NCBI GenBank assembly: GCA_965222825.1
Contig: OZ244964.1
Location: forward strand, 806,001 to 870,000
DNA: 64,000 nucleotides
Source of the DNA: G965207335 sp965222825
Lineage (GTDB): Bacteria > Pseudomonadota > Gammaproteobacteria > PS1 > Pseudothioglobaceae
Direction of reading: 5' to 3'
The translations under genes and the position numbers were made by a program. Shown here one piece after another: positions 46,300 through 55,225 of this stretch (positions are counted from its first letter, which is position 1; every line of letters starts with the position of its first letter). The notes under the pieces were generated by a model. The model searched no databases. It was not told where the DNA came from and worked only from the letters and a program-made list of their open reading frames with translations.

Positions 46300-46384
46300 A
46301 ATAAAATCTAAAACACAAGATTATACTAGATTAAACAGTTACACAGTAGTAGTTAATAGTCTAAAATAAGTTAGTAGTTTTATA

Positions 46385-47146
46385 CTACTGTGCGATAATC
46401 TCATTTTCTGGATAGTAAGCCTTAATAAAATGCAAGCCTTTTGCAGGCATAGTAACGCCGGCTTTAGTTCTATCACAACTTAATAAAACCTCTTGCATCC
46501 AATTTGGATTTTGTTCTTTTAAACCAATTTTTAACAGAGTGCCAACAATATTACGCACCATATGGTGTAAAAAAGCATTAGCCTTAATATCAATAGTAAT
46601 TATATTATCTAGTTTGTTAACTTTTAAGTATTCAATAGTTTTAGTAGTTGATTTTGCCTGACACTGGCTGCCACGAAAGGCAGAAAAATTATACTCTCCG
46701 ACTAGGTACTTTGACGCTTGTTGCATATTTATTAATGATAATTTTCTAGCTATCCAAACACTATTATAATTATTAAGTGCCGAGCGAATACGGTTATTGT
46801 ATATATAATATTTATATCGTCTAGCTATAGCGCTAAACCTAGCGTGAAAATTATCATTAACATATTGCACCCATTTAATGCTAATATCTTCTGCTAAATA
46901 CCTATTAGCACCTATTAGCCAAGCACTATCTGGACGGATACTACTGGTTTGAAAATGCACTACTTGCTCTTTGGCATGCACCCCCGCATCAGTTCTACCA
47001 GCACAATATACCTTAATATTATGGTTTGCTATTTTACTAAGTGCTTGTTCAATTAGTAGTTGCACTGTTCTTGTATCTTTTTTTTGTTTTTGCCAACCAT
47101 GAAAATTTGTGCCAATATATTCTATACCTAGTGCTATTTTTTGCAT
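46385..47146 (-). CDS. truA: tRNA pseudouridine(38-40) synthase
   Basis: A 253 aa protein modifying the anticodon stem. AGRTDAGVHAKEQVVHF places the catalytic Asp at residue 53. RRYKYYIYN and AFLHHMVRNIVGTL are family motifs. Divergent from birA, with 12 bp between starts. A hairpin (CACAGTAGTA at 46342-46351 against TACTACTGTG at 46383-46392) covers its stop codon. Confidence 0.95.
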   Translation of the reverse strand: MQKIALGIEYIGTNFHGWQKQKKDTRTVQLLIEQALSKIANHNIKVYCAGRTDAGVHAKEQVVHFQTSSIRPDSAWLIGANRYLAEDISIKWVQYVNDNFHARFSAIARRYKYYIYNNRIRSALNNYNSVWIARKLSLINMQQASKYLVGEYNFSAFRGSQCQAKSTTKTIEYLKVNKLDNIITIDIKANAFLHHMVRNIVGTLLKIGLKEQNPNWMQEVLLSCDRTKAGVTMPAKGLHFIKAYYPENEIIAQ

Positions 47147-47158
47147 ATAATAATTTTT

Positions 47159-47893
47159 ATGGATAGTTTGATATTACACAATAATAAAGATATTATTTTA
47201 TATACATTTGATAGCATAGATAGCACAAATGATTTTTTACTACGCCAAAAACCAAGTCCAAAGATACAAGTATGCGTAGCGGAGCATCAACTACAAGGCA
47301 AGGGACAATACGATAGAAAATGGTTTGATAGCAATTCTAGTATTTTATTATCAATTAGACTTAATATTAAAGGGAGATTAGACGGCTTAAGTATAATAAT
47401 AGGTATTGCTATTGTGCAAGTGCTTAAAAAATTATTTAATATAAAGAACTTAGCAATTAAATGGCCTAATGATATATACTATAATAATAAAAAATTAGCT
47501 GGCATTCTAATAGAAAATAAGATAAATACTAATATTAATGATTGTGTAATTGGCATAGGTTTAAATATTGCTATTAATGATAATTTTACAATTAACAAAG
47601 GTTATATAGACTTACAAAGTATACTAAAAAAAAATATTAATAAAAATTATATTACAAATAAAATAATAAGCCAAGTTTTAGCAAATATTAAAGATTTTGA
47701 AAGTTTTGGATTAGGTTTTTTTCAAAATTCGTGGCAAAAATTAGATTATTTATTGGGTAAAACTATATATTTAGATAATAATAATAAATATCTAGCTAAT
47801 GGAATTGATAAAAATGGTGCTTTGTTATTATTAAAAGATAACAAAACTAAGACTTTATACAATTCTAATGAGATTTTGGCTATAAAAGAATAA
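47159..47893 (+). CDS. birA: Biotin-[acetyl-CoA carboxylase] ligase
   Basis: Attaches biotin to the carboxyl carrier protein. The 244 aa protein keeps the catalytic loop as QGKGQYDRKW, KWPNDIYYNNKKLAGILIE and GIGLNIA. It lacks the N-terminal DNA-binding domain, so it would not repress bio genes. ATG 47159 is preferred over an upstream TTG at 47141 that overlaps the divergent truA start. Only a short Asn/Lys-rich remnant-like stretch lies between it and cysS. Confidence 0.9.
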   Translation: MDSLILHNNKDIILYTFDSIDSTNDFLLRQKPSPKIQVCVAEHQLQGKGQYDRKWFDSNSSILLSIRLNIKGRLDGLSIIIGIAIVQVLKKLFNIKNLAIKWPNDIYYNNKKLAGILIENKINTNINDCVIGIGLNIAINDNFTINKGYIDLQSILKKNINKNYITNKIISQVLANIKDFESFGLGFFQNSWQKLDYLLGKTIYLDNNNKYLANGIDKNGALLLLKDNKTKTLYNSNEILAIKE

Positions 47894-48057
47894 ATATGCA
47901 AAAAGATAATGAAGAATACCATAAAAAGGCATTACTAGATTATTTTTTTACCTTATAATAAAAACAGTATTAAAATAAAGACATAGCTGAACTAGATGCT
48001 AAAAAAGAAAAAATATAATTCTATAAACTTGTGCTACTAACTAGAATCTTATTAAGA

Positions 48058-49443
48058 CTACTTTTTCCTCCATATAGTGCTATTTTTACTATCTTCTAAA
48101 ATAATACCATGCTCTACTAACTCATTACGAATTTTATCTGCTAGTGCAAAGTTTTTTTGCACTCGTGCTTGGTCTCGTTGTTTTATCTTTTTCTCTATTA
48201 CCTCGTCTGATAGTTTAATTCCTTGCTTAAAAAATACTGCTTCATTTTGTAATAAACCCAAATAACCACCTAATTTTCTAAGTAGTTGTGCCAGAGACTT
48301 TGCTAGTTCTAAATCTTGTTTTTTAGCACTATTTAGCTCTTTTAATAAATCAAATAATACTGATATAGCCACAGGGGTATTAAAATCATCGTCTAAGGCA
48401 TTGTTAAATCTTAGTTCAAAGTCATAACGAAGTGCAACTTCATTCATAGCACCATAATTGATAAATAAGCCTCTAATACCAGTATATAATCTGGTTAAAG
48501 AGTTTTCTGCACTAATAAGATTATCCTCACTATAATTTAATGGGCTGCGGTAATGACTGCTAATAATAAAATACCTTAATATCTCGCCACTATAATGTTT
48601 TATGGCATCTTTTATGGTAGTAAAATTATTTAATGACTTACTCATTTTTTCCTCATTGATATTAACAAAACCAACATGCATCCAATAATTAACAAATTGA
48701 TTATTATTTGCCCCTTGTGATTGTGCCAACTCATTCTCATGGTGTGGGAAAATTAAATCAGCACCGCCACCGTGAATATCAAAAACATTACCTAAATAAT
48801 GCTCACTCATAGCAGAGCATTCTAAATGCCAACCGGGACGACCAGCACCCCACTTTGCATTCCAACTAGGCTCATTTATTTTAGCTGTCTTCCATAACAC
48901 AAAATCTAGTGGATCTTTTTTATTAGTATCAATATTAACTCTATTTCCTGCTTGTAAATCATCTAAATTTTTACCAGATAATTGCCCATAATTTTTAAAG
49001 TGTCGCACCGAAAAATATATATCGCCATTCTGTGCTTGATATGCCAATTTTTTATCAATTAATTTTTGCACTAAGTAGAGCATACTATCAATATGCTCTG
49101 TGGCCTTAGGCTCAATATCAGGTGGAATTATATTTAAACTATTCTCATCATTATGCATAGCATCAATAAAAAAGTTAGTAAATGTTGTTAAATCTTGCTT
49201 AGTTTCTATAATACGATTGATAATTTTATCGTCAATATCAGTAATATTACGCACATATACTACATTAGCGTATTTGCGTTTTAGGTGTCTAGTAATTATA
49301 TCAAAAGCTACCATAACCCTTGCATGACCTATATGACAATAATCATAAACAGTCATTCCACAAACATAAATACCAATTTTATTGCTATCTATTGGTTTAA
49401 ATTCTTGTTTTTCTTTGGTTAGGGTATTAAATATTTTTATCAT
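48058..49443 (-). CDS. cysS: Cysteinyl-tRNA synthetase
   Basis: Charges tRNA-Cys. From ATG 49443 the protein is 461 aa, starts MIKIFNTLTKEKQEFKPI and has HIGHAR, the zinc-site region GWHLECSAMS and KMSKSLNNF. The frame runs nine codons further to TTG 49470, but those codons lie in the terminal repeat of the adjacent repeat B copy, so they are not believed. The MITE-like element stands 10 bp before the ATG and may now supply promoter sequence. Confidence 0.96.
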   Translation of the reverse strand: MIKIFNTLTKEKQEFKPIDSNKIGIYVCGMTVYDYCHIGHARVMVAFDIITRHLKRKYANVVYVRNITDIDDKIINRIIETKQDLTTFTNFFIDAMHNDENSLNIIPPDIEPKATEHIDSMLYLVQKLIDKKLAYQAQNGDIYFSVRHFKNYGQLSGKNLDDLQAGNRVNIDTNKKDPLDFVLWKTAKINEPSWNAKWGAGRPGWHLECSAMSEHYLGNVFDIHGGGADLIFPHHENELAQSQGANNNQFVNYWMHVGFVNINEEKMSKSLNNFTTIKDAIKHYSGEILRYFIISSHYRSPLNYSEDNLISAENSLTRLYTGIRGLFINYGAMNEVALRYDFELRFNNALDDDFNTPVAISVLFDLLKELNSAKKQDLELAKSLAQLLRKLGGYLGLLQNEAVFFKQGIKLSDEVIEKKIKQRDQARVQKNFALADKIRNELVEHGIILEDSKNSTIWRKK

Positions 49444-49453
49444 AGCATAATTA

Positions 49454-49653
49454 AGACTGTTGCACGGCAACCCAAAACGCTAAAAATAACTCAAACATCC
49501 GTGTTCTTTGTTATAAAACTTACCCTTAAAGACGCTAGGAACTGCATTTTATACCTCAAACACGGCTGTATGCGTAGCATTGCTTACAGATATGTTTTCT
49601 ATACTAATATTTTAGCAGATTTTTATCTATTCTTTGTCGCCGTGCAACAGTCT
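49454..49653. mobile_element. Repeat B, copy 3 (best-preserved MITE-like element)
   Basis: A 200 bp element with a perfect 15 bp terminal inverted repeat: AGACTGTTGCACGGC at 49454-49468 and GCCGTGCAACAGTCT at 49639-49653. Inside the left end is AACCCAAAACG; inside the right end is GCAGATTTTTATCTATTCTT, the reverse complement of the motif in copies 1 and 2. No coding sequence. No clear target duplication was seen. Confidence 0.75.
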
Positions 49654-49709
49654 CAGATTTTACTTTTAAGTTATTACTAAATTACAAAATATTATACTAA
49701 ATATAAGAT

Positions 49710-49793
49710 GCAGAAGACAGATAAAACAACAACAAACACCGTAAAAATAATTATAACCCAAAAAAAATGAAGTATAATAAAATCAGAAAGTGC
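49710..49793 (+). repeat. Repeat D, direct copy 1
   Basis: 84 bp, starting GCAGAAGACAGATAAAACAA and ending CAGAAAGTGC. It matches 50552-50635 over the same length with about 14 differences, in the same orientation. The two copies bracket the orphan gene. A third, inverted copy lies at 34528-34609. Confidence 0.7.
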
Positions 49794-49839
49794 TTATATT
49801 CCTAGCATAAATAATTGAGTATTGTGTCCCTTATTTTAT

Positions 49840-50523
49840 ATGGTGAAATTACAAAAAAATGATATTATTGAAATGGTTGAAGGGTTTAAAAAACAATACG
49901 ACCCGTATGGTCGTTATGCGTCTTTTGATTATTGTTATAATTATTTTCACCCATCTAATAAAAATGATTTGACTAAAGATATAGAAAAAAGTTGTATTAT
50001 TATTGGTTTTTATTTGGCAAGTTGGGGTATGTTTAGAGGTTCAAGTTTTATACTTGAAAAGAGTTCTAAGTATTTTAAGCCCCTTATTGAATACATAACA
50101 TCACTACCCAATAATGCTTGGGATATTGATGCTGATAACTTTAATGATGAAAATATTGATTTTTTATTGGAACAATATAATTCTATAAAAAATATTCTAA
50201 TTAAAAATGATAATGCTCATTTAACTTTAATAACAAAAATAATGCTTGGTGTCTTTGCTTCAGTTCCAGCATACGACCGTTTTTTTATAAACAGTTTTAG
50301 AGATATTTTTAAGGGGTATTGCGGTTTTACTGTTTTTAATAAAAAATCATTGCAAAGTGTTAGCGAATTCTATCAACACAATCAATCTATAATAAGCAAA
50401 ATTAAAAATAACTTAAATACAGTAGATTTTGTGTCTGGAGAAAAAACAGATTTAGGATATACTAATTCAAAAATAATAGATATGTATGGATTTACTAAAG
50501 GCCTTAGGCAAAACACTCTATAA
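49840..50523 (+). CDS. Orphan protein of unknown function between direct repeats
   Basis: A 227 aa protein from ATG 49840; a TTG at 49822 would add six residues. It carries the motif RYASFDYCYNYFH, IIGFYLASWGMFRGSSFILEKS, a middle Asp/Asn-rich linker, TLITKIMLGVFASVPAYDRFF and MYGFTKGLRQ. This resembles a widespread uncharacterised family of about 220 residues often carried by mobile or defence-type loci; the resemblance is from memory. Flanking direct repeats D and the nearby repeat B support insertion as a unit. Confidence 0.6.
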   Translation: MVKLQKNDIIEMVEGFKKQYDPYGRYASFDYCYNYFHPSNKNDLTKDIEKSCIIIGFYLASWGMFRGSSFILEKSSKYFKPLIEYITSLPNNAWDIDADNFNDENIDFLLEQYNSIKNILIKNDNAHLTLITKIMLGVFASVPAYDRFFINSFRDIFKGYCGFTVFNKKSLQSVSEFYQHNQSIISKIKNNLNTVDFVSGEKTDLGYTNSKIIDMYGFTKGLRQNTL

Positions 50524-50551
50524 CAAATCATTCCACCTGAGTGCTTACAAA

Positions 50552-50635
50552 GTAGAAGACAGGTAAAACAACAACAAACACTGTAAAAATAACTATAACT
50601 CTAAAAAACCGAAGTATAATGAAAACTAGAAAGTA
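50552..50635 (+). repeat. Repeat D, direct copy 2
   Basis: Starts GTAGAAGACAGGTAAAACAA and ends TAGAAAGTA. Same length as copy 1. GTGCTTAC stands before this copy and GTGCTTAT after copy 1, so the repeated unit may be slightly longer. Apart from this repeat and a promoter-like -10, nothing else was seen between the orphan gene and the peroxiredoxin gene. Confidence 0.7.
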
Positions 50636-50737
50636 ATTTAATTTTGCTCCGACCCCAATTAAACAAATACTAAACTAGAATATTTAGCTATTTTTCCACC
50701 AAACAAACAACAAACTGTATGCCTGTGAATTCAAGCG

Positions 50738-50743
50738 TATAAT
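50738..50743 (+). promoter_or_regulatory. -10 element of the peroxiredoxin transcript
   Basis: A perfect TATAAT 33 bp before the start codon. No convincing -35 hexamer stands at the right distance, so an activator could be needed. TTAGGAG lies 6-12 bp before the ATG. Confidence 0.4.
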
Positions 50744-50775
50744 AGTGTTAGTATTTTTTATTTTAGGAGTTAATA

Positions 50776-51378
50776 ATGAGTATCTTAGTTACAAAAGAAG
50801 CACCTGATTTTACAGCACCAGCAGTGCTAGCAGATGGTAGTATAGTTGATAGTTTTAGTTTGTCTAGTTTAAAGGGTAAAAAAATTGTATTGTTTTTCTA
50901 TCCGCTAGATTTTACTTCTGTTTGTCCCTCAGAAATAATAGCCCATCACAATAGATTTGATGCTTTTAAAAAAAGAGGTGTTGAAGTAGTGGGTGTTTCT
51001 ATTGATTCACAATTTAGCCATAATGCTTGGCGTAATACTGCACATAAAGATGGTGGTTTAGGTGTTATTGATTTTCCATTAGTATCTGATGTTAATCATA
51101 CAATATGTGAAGCGTATGGAATTATGCACCCAGCTGGAATTGCACTTAGAGGCTCATTTTTAATTGATGAGGACTTTATAGTTCGCCACCAAGTTGTCAA
51201 TGATTTGCAACTAGGTCGTAGTGTAGATGAAATGTTGCGAATGGTTGATGCACTTACATTTCACAACGAAAATGGTGAGGTTTGTCCAGCAGGTTGGAAA
51301 GAAGGTGATGAAGGTATTAGAGGTAATACCCCAAAAGAAATAGGCGCATATCTTGTTAGAAATGCTAATAAATTATAA
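50776..51378 (+). CDS. Typical 2-Cys peroxiredoxin (AhpC/Prx1 class)
   Basis: Reduces peroxides. The 200 aa protein has the peroxidatic Cys50 in FYPLDFTSVCPSE and the resolving Cys170 in GEVCPAGW, plus the YF-like C-terminal helix region. No AhpF or thioredoxin reductase gene is nearby; instead a rubredoxin gene follows 14 bp later on the same strand, a possible electron donor. Confidence 0.93.
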   Translation: MSILVTKEAPDFTAPAVLADGSIVDSFSLSSLKGKKIVLFFYPLDFTSVCPSEIIAHHNRFDAFKKRGVEVVGVSIDSQFSHNAWRNTAHKDGGLGVIDFPLVSDVNHTICEAYGIMHPAGIALRGSFLIDEDFIVRHQVVNDLQLGRSVDEMLRMVDALTFHNENGEVCPAGWKEGDEGIRGNTPKEIGAYLVRNANKL

Positions 51379-51392
51379 TATAAAAAAATAAT

Positions 51393-51557
51393 ATGAAAAT
51401 ATGGCGTTGTAGCATTTGTGATTGGGTTTATGATGAAGCAAAAGGTGCACTAGATGAAAATATAGCCCCAGGGACTAAATGGGAAGATGTGCCTGATGAT
51501 TGGGTTTGCCCTGATTGTGGAGCAAGTAAAGACCAATTTGATATGGTTGAGGTTTAA
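51393..51557 (+). CDS. Rubredoxin
   Basis: A 54 aa iron-sulfur-type redox protein with one iron held by four Cys in CSICD and CPDCGASKDQF, and the conserved WVYDEAKG and PGTKWEDVPDDWVCP between them. It is full length for the family. Its TAA overlaps the leuB ATG (TAATG). In anaerobes rubredoxin can reduce peroxidases; that role here is inferred from its place between peroxiredoxin and leuB. Confidence 0.93.
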   Translation: MKIWRCSICDWVYDEAKGALDENIAPGTKWEDVPDDWVCPDCGASKDQFDMVEV

Positions 51558-52633
51558 TGGCAAATATCTTGGTTTTACCCGGAGATGGTATAGGTAAAGA
51601 AATTGTCGCGGAGGCGTTAAAAGTCCTTAATTGCTTAAACGAGTATTTTAATCTAAATGCTAATATAGAATATGGGTTAATAGGCGGTAGTGCTTATGAT
51701 GAAGTTGGTAACCCACTACCCAATGCAACTATTAATCTAGCTAAAAAATCTGATGCAATTCTACTAGGTGCAGTAGGTGGTTATAAATGGGATGACCTCC
51801 CAAGAGATAAACGCCCAGAGAGAGGCTTATTAGCCATTCGTAGTGAGTTAAATTTATTTGCTAACCTAAGACCAGCTTTATTATATCCACAATTAGTTGA
51901 TGCTTCTGCTTTAAAACCAGATATTGTATCAGGCTTAGATATAATGATAGTGCGTGAATTGGTAGGTGGTATTTATTTTGGTAAACCTAGAGGTATTACA
52001 AAAAAAGATGGGCAAAGATTTGGCTTTAATTCTGCTACTTATTACGAGTCAGAAATTAAAAGAATAGCACATACTGCATTTCAAATAGCTAAAAAACGAG
52101 GTAATAAAGTTTGCTCCATAGATAAAGCAAATGTCCTAGAAGTTTGTGAACTATGGCGTGAGGTAGTAGCTGATGTTGCAAAAGAATACCAGCAAGTAGA
52201 ACTATCAAATATGTATGTTGATAATGCTGCTATGCAGTTAATAAGAGAGCCAAAACAATTTGATGTAATAGTTACTAGTAATTTATTTGGTGATATTTTA
52301 TCTGATTGTGCTGCTATGCTAACTGGCTCTATTGGTATGTTGCCATCTGCTTCTCTTAATGAAGATAACTTAGGTATATATGAGCCAATTCACGGTTCAG
52401 CACCAGATATAGCTGGTAAAAATATCGCTAACCCGCTAGCGACTATATTATCTGTGGCTATGATGTTAAGATATTCGCTAGATAACAACCTATTAGCAAA
52501 CAAAATAGAGCAAGCAGTTAGCATGGTTTTAGAACAGGGTTATCGCACAACTGATATTGCTAATAATAACGATAATATTATTAGCACTAGTGTTATGGGT
52601 GATGAAGTTGTTAATGTTTTAAAAGATATTTAA
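51557..52633 (+). CDS. leuB: 3-isopropylmalate dehydrogenase
   Basis: The NAD-dependent oxidative decarboxylation step of leucine synthesis. The 358 aa protein has VLPGDGIGKEIVAEALKVL, LLGAVGGYKWDDLPRDKRPERGLLAIR, RELVGGIYFGKPRG, the substrate region DKANVLEVCELWRE and GSAPDIAGKNIANPLATILS. The other leu genes are not in this window. Cotranscribed with rubredoxin by overlap. Confidence 0.96.
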   Translation: MANILVLPGDGIGKEIVAEALKVLNCLNEYFNLNANIEYGLIGGSAYDEVGNPLPNATINLAKKSDAILLGAVGGYKWDDLPRDKRPERGLLAIRSELNLFANLRPALLYPQLVDASALKPDIVSGLDIMIVRELVGGIYFGKPRGITKKDGQRFGFNSATYYESEIKRIAHTAFQIAKKRGNKVCSIDKANVLEVCELWREVVADVAKEYQQVELSNMYVDNAAMQLIREPKQFDVIVTSNLFGDILSDCAAMLTGSIGMLPSASLNEDNLGIYEPIHGSAPDIAGKNIANPLATILSVAMMLRYSLDNNLLANKIEQAVSMVLEQGYRTTDIANNNDNIISTSVMGDEVVNVLKDI

Positions 52634-52643
52634 AATATGTTTT

Positions 52644-53075
52644 TTAGTGACATGCCTGCCCAAATTTTTTTAGTCGCCAGTAGTTATATGGCCATGGAGT
52701 AATAAAACCAAAAAATAAGGCAATTAATACTACCCACCAAACAAAATTAGCACCTCCTGTTAAAACATAATCTACTACATTCATTACCACTTCCATAGCC
52801 AACATAGAGATAAAGCTCATTCCTAATGCAGTTTTAATTGCTAAATTAAAAGTCATTTTTTGCCTAAGCAACAAATATGTCTCTAATATTATGCTAGTAA
52901 TCAATCCGTTAATCATTGCCAATATAAAAATTATTAAAGTAGGGATGGTATAATCACTGTATTGAAAAAAAGCAATGGTGCCAAAATCTCCAATAGCACA
53001 GCCTATTAAACACCATTTAGTATTTATAGCACTTCTCTTCCATGTATGTCTACATGACCAAAAATCAGCACTCAT
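52644..53075 (-). CDS. DUF4396-like four-helix membrane protein
   Basis: A 143 aa protein with about four hydrophobic helices. The N-terminus has FWSCRHTWKRSAINTKWCLIGCAIGDFGTI with CxxxC, matching the DUF4396 pattern as I remember it; the central AMEVVMNVVDYVL helix has Met residues. Metal or copper handling is possible given Cys/Met placement but unproven. It lies 60 bp downstream of gatB, convergent with leuB. Confidence 0.65.
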   Translation of the reverse strand: MSADFWSCRHTWKRSAINTKWCLIGCAIGDFGTIAFFQYSDYTIPTLIIFILAMINGLITSIILETYLLLRQKMTFNLAIKTALGMSFISMLAMEVVMNVVDYVLTGGANFVWWVVLIALFFGFITPWPYNYWRLKKFGQACH

Positions 53076-53135
53076 TTGAATCGTTTATCATATTTTTTTA
53101 TATATATTATTAGTTTATAAATATAAATTTTACCG

Positions 53136-54569
53136 TTAATTTTTTAATTTAGTTTTTAGTATTTGGTTTACCAGTTTTGGATTTGCTCTTCCTTGTGATA
53201 ATTTCATTACTTGTCCTACAAAAAATCCAAATAATCTCTCATTGCCACCTTGGTATTTCTCTACTTGTTGGGAGTTATTATTGAGCACCTCTATTATAAT
53301 TTTTTCAATAGCAGAATTATCGCTTATTTGTTTAAGTCCTTTAGAGTTGATAATTTCATCAACCCCTCCCTCTTGTTGCCATAATGCAACAAAAACCTCT
53401 TTTGCAATTTTACCAGAAATGGTATTATCGCTAATTCTAAGCACCAATAAACCTAAGGTTTTAGCTGGTATTGGGGAGTCTTTAATATCAAGTTGATGCT
53501 TGTGTAGTGTAGCTACAAAATCACCTAAAACCCAGTTAGCACATAATTTAGCGTCTAAACCAACACTTAACATATCTTCAAAATAATTTGCTAGTGCTTT
53601 TTGTGTGGTTAAAACACTAGCATCATAAAGGCTTAATTTTAATAAGTTGATAAATCTTTGTTTTTTAGCATCTGGCAACTCTGGTAAATTATTTTTAATA
53701 TCTACTAATAGCTTGTCATCAATCTCAAGTGGTAATAAATCGGGGTCTGGAAAATAACGATAATCATTGGCTTCCTCTTTTGAACGCATTGGTCTGGTCT
53801 CATCTTTTATAGCATCATAAAGTCTAGTTTCTTGCACTATAGTCCCACCTGAGTCTAATATATCAGCTTGCCTTTTAACTTCATAACTAAGTGCATTTTC
53901 TAAATACCTAAACGAATTAATATTTTTTATCTCTGCTCTTGTGCCATATTTTTTTTGCCCTTTAGGGCGTAATGATATATTCACATCACAACGAAATGAG
54001 CCCTCAGCCATATTACCATCGCTAATATCTAAATATTGCACCAAGGAATGAATTTTCTTGGCATAGGCTATTGCTTCTTTACTGCTTCTCATATCTGGTT
54101 CTGATACAATTTCTAATAATGGTGTGCCCGCTCTATTTAAGTCTATAGCACTAACATCATCAAATATATCGTGTATTGACTTTCCCGCATCTTCTTCTAA
54201 ATGGGCTCTTGTTATGGCAATGGTTTTTTTAGCACCATCGTCTAATACTATTTGAATATTGCCATTACCTACTATGGGAATTTCAAATTGTGATATTTGA
54301 TAACCTTTTGGCAAATCTGGGTAAAAATAATTTTTTCTAGCAAAAATACTATGTTTGTTAATTGTAGCATTAATTGCTAAACCAAATTTTAATGCCATTA
54401 CCATTGCTTGTTTATTTAGCACTGGTAACACTCCAGGCATAGCTAAATCAACAATACACGCTTGAGAATTAGCAGATGCACCAAAATTAGTAGAGGCATT
54501 AGAGAATATTTTTGACTTAGTAGCTAACTGGGTGTGAATCTCTAAGCCAATTACTGTTTCGTATTGCAT
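53136..54569 (-). CDS. gatB: Aspartyl/glutamyl-tRNA amidotransferase subunit B
   Basis: Part of GatCAB, which converts misacylated Glu-tRNA(Gln) or Asp-tRNA(Asn). The 477 aa protein has ETVIGLEIHTQLATKSKIFS, PKGYQISQFEIPI, VSEPDMRSSKEA and YRYFPDPDLLPL, and a YqeY-like tail. It is separated from gatA by a toxin-antitoxin pair, an unusual break in the operon. Confidence 0.96.
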   Translation of the reverse strand: MQYETVIGLEIHTQLATKSKIFSNASTNFGASANSQACIVDLAMPGVLPVLNKQAMVMALKFGLAINATINKHSIFARKNYFYPDLPKGYQISQFEIPIVGNGNIQIVLDDGAKKTIAITRAHLEEDAGKSIHDIFDDVSAIDLNRAGTPLLEIVSEPDMRSSKEAIAYAKKIHSLVQYLDISDGNMAEGSFRCDVNISLRPKGQKKYGTRAEIKNINSFRYLENALSYEVKRQADILDSGGTIVQETRLYDAIKDETRPMRSKEEANDYRYFPDPDLLPLEIDDKLLVDIKNNLPELPDAKKQRFINLLKLSLYDASVLTTQKALANYFEDMLSVGLDAKLCANWVLGDFVATLHKHQLDIKDSPIPAKTLGLLVLRISDNTISGKIAKEVFVALWQQEGGVDEIINSKGLKQISDNSAIEKIIIEVLNNNSQQVEKYQGGNERLFGFFVGQVMKLSQGRANPKLVNQILKTKLKN

Positions 54570-54580
54570 ATTACTGTATA

Positions 54581-54838
54581 TTATTTATAAACCTCTTTTC
54601 TATGTGCTAATTTTAGCACGATATAAGTTTTTTTATTTGCATCAAAATAAAGTAAAAGGCGATAACTACCAATACGAATTCTATGCGTAATAGGGTGCAT
54701 ATTAGCAATGTTCTTAACATTCTGGCTAAATAAAGGTTTATTTATTTTTAGCATTAATAGCTTTTGCTTTATTTGATTTTGAATACGAATATCTAATTTA
54801 AGTAATTGTTTCTGTGCTTGCTTAGTAAAAACAAACAT
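54581..54838 (-). CDS. RelE/ParE-superfamily toxin
   Basis: An 85 aa basic protein. FTKQAQKQLLKLDIRIQNQI and HRIRIGSYRLLLYFD ... IVLKLAHRKEVYK are the RelE/ParE fold features, with the closing His-Arg-x-x-Val-Tyr typical of mRNA interferases. It starts 3 bp after its antitoxin and 12 bp before gatB. Whether the target is mRNA on the ribosome or gyrase cannot be told by eye. Confidence 0.83.
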   Translation of the reverse strand: MFVFTKQAQKQLLKLDIRIQNQIKQKLLMLKINKPLFSQNVKNIANMHPITHRIRIGSYRLLLYFDANKKTYIVLKLAHRKEVYK

Positions 54839-54840
54839 TA

Positions 54841-55086
54841 TTAGATTATCAAATTAGATAACCCGCCGTTTAATGATTTTTGTGCTTGTTTTTGTAGTTT
54901 TTGCTTATTTTTCCACAATAAAAATTCTTCCATATAATCATCAATCATATCAGCACAACCATCAAAATAAGGCACTAACATCATTTTTGGCTTGCCTCTT
55001 GCTGTAACTGTAAAAGAATTATGCTCAATATTTTTAGAAATAACTCCAATATGTTTTTGTAATTCTGTATTTGTAATGATTTCCAT
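54841..55086 (-). CDS. Phd/YefM-family antitoxin
   Basis: An 81 aa protein with N-terminal ITNTELQKHIGVISKNIEHNSFTVTARGKPKMMLVPYF, the Phd/YefM DNA-binding fold that also represses its own operon, and an acidic-to-basic C-terminal tail for toxin binding. It sits upstream of the toxin in the gat operon. Confidence 0.83.
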   Translation of the reverse strand: MEIITNTELQKHIGVISKNIEHNSFTVTARGKPKMMLVPYFDGCADMIDDYMEEFLLWKNKQKLQKQAQKSLNGGLSNLII

Positions 55087-55225
55087 TGTTATTTATGTTA
55101 TTAGTTATATGCTTTATTATATACTAAAAAATAATTAAAATAGTTAATATGTAGCGTTATTGATGGCTTAAATGACGATTTTTAAAATAAGGTATTTTGT
55201 CTCTAAAAGCATAAAACTTATACAT

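Noticed and set aside
46332..46392. Fifth copy of repeat B at the truA end
   Set aside because: It shares only GTTACACA with copy 1 and lacks the internal motif; it is better read as a local hairpin over the truA stop.
47894..48057. A 20-codon ORF after birA (MQKDNEEYHKKALLDYFFTL)
   Set aside because: No ribosome site and quick loss of frame; probably a remnant or chance.
49444..49470. N-terminal extension of cysS from a TTG
   Set aside because: The nine codons run into the terminal repeat of the repeat B element; the ATG at 49443 gives the normal 461 aa protein.
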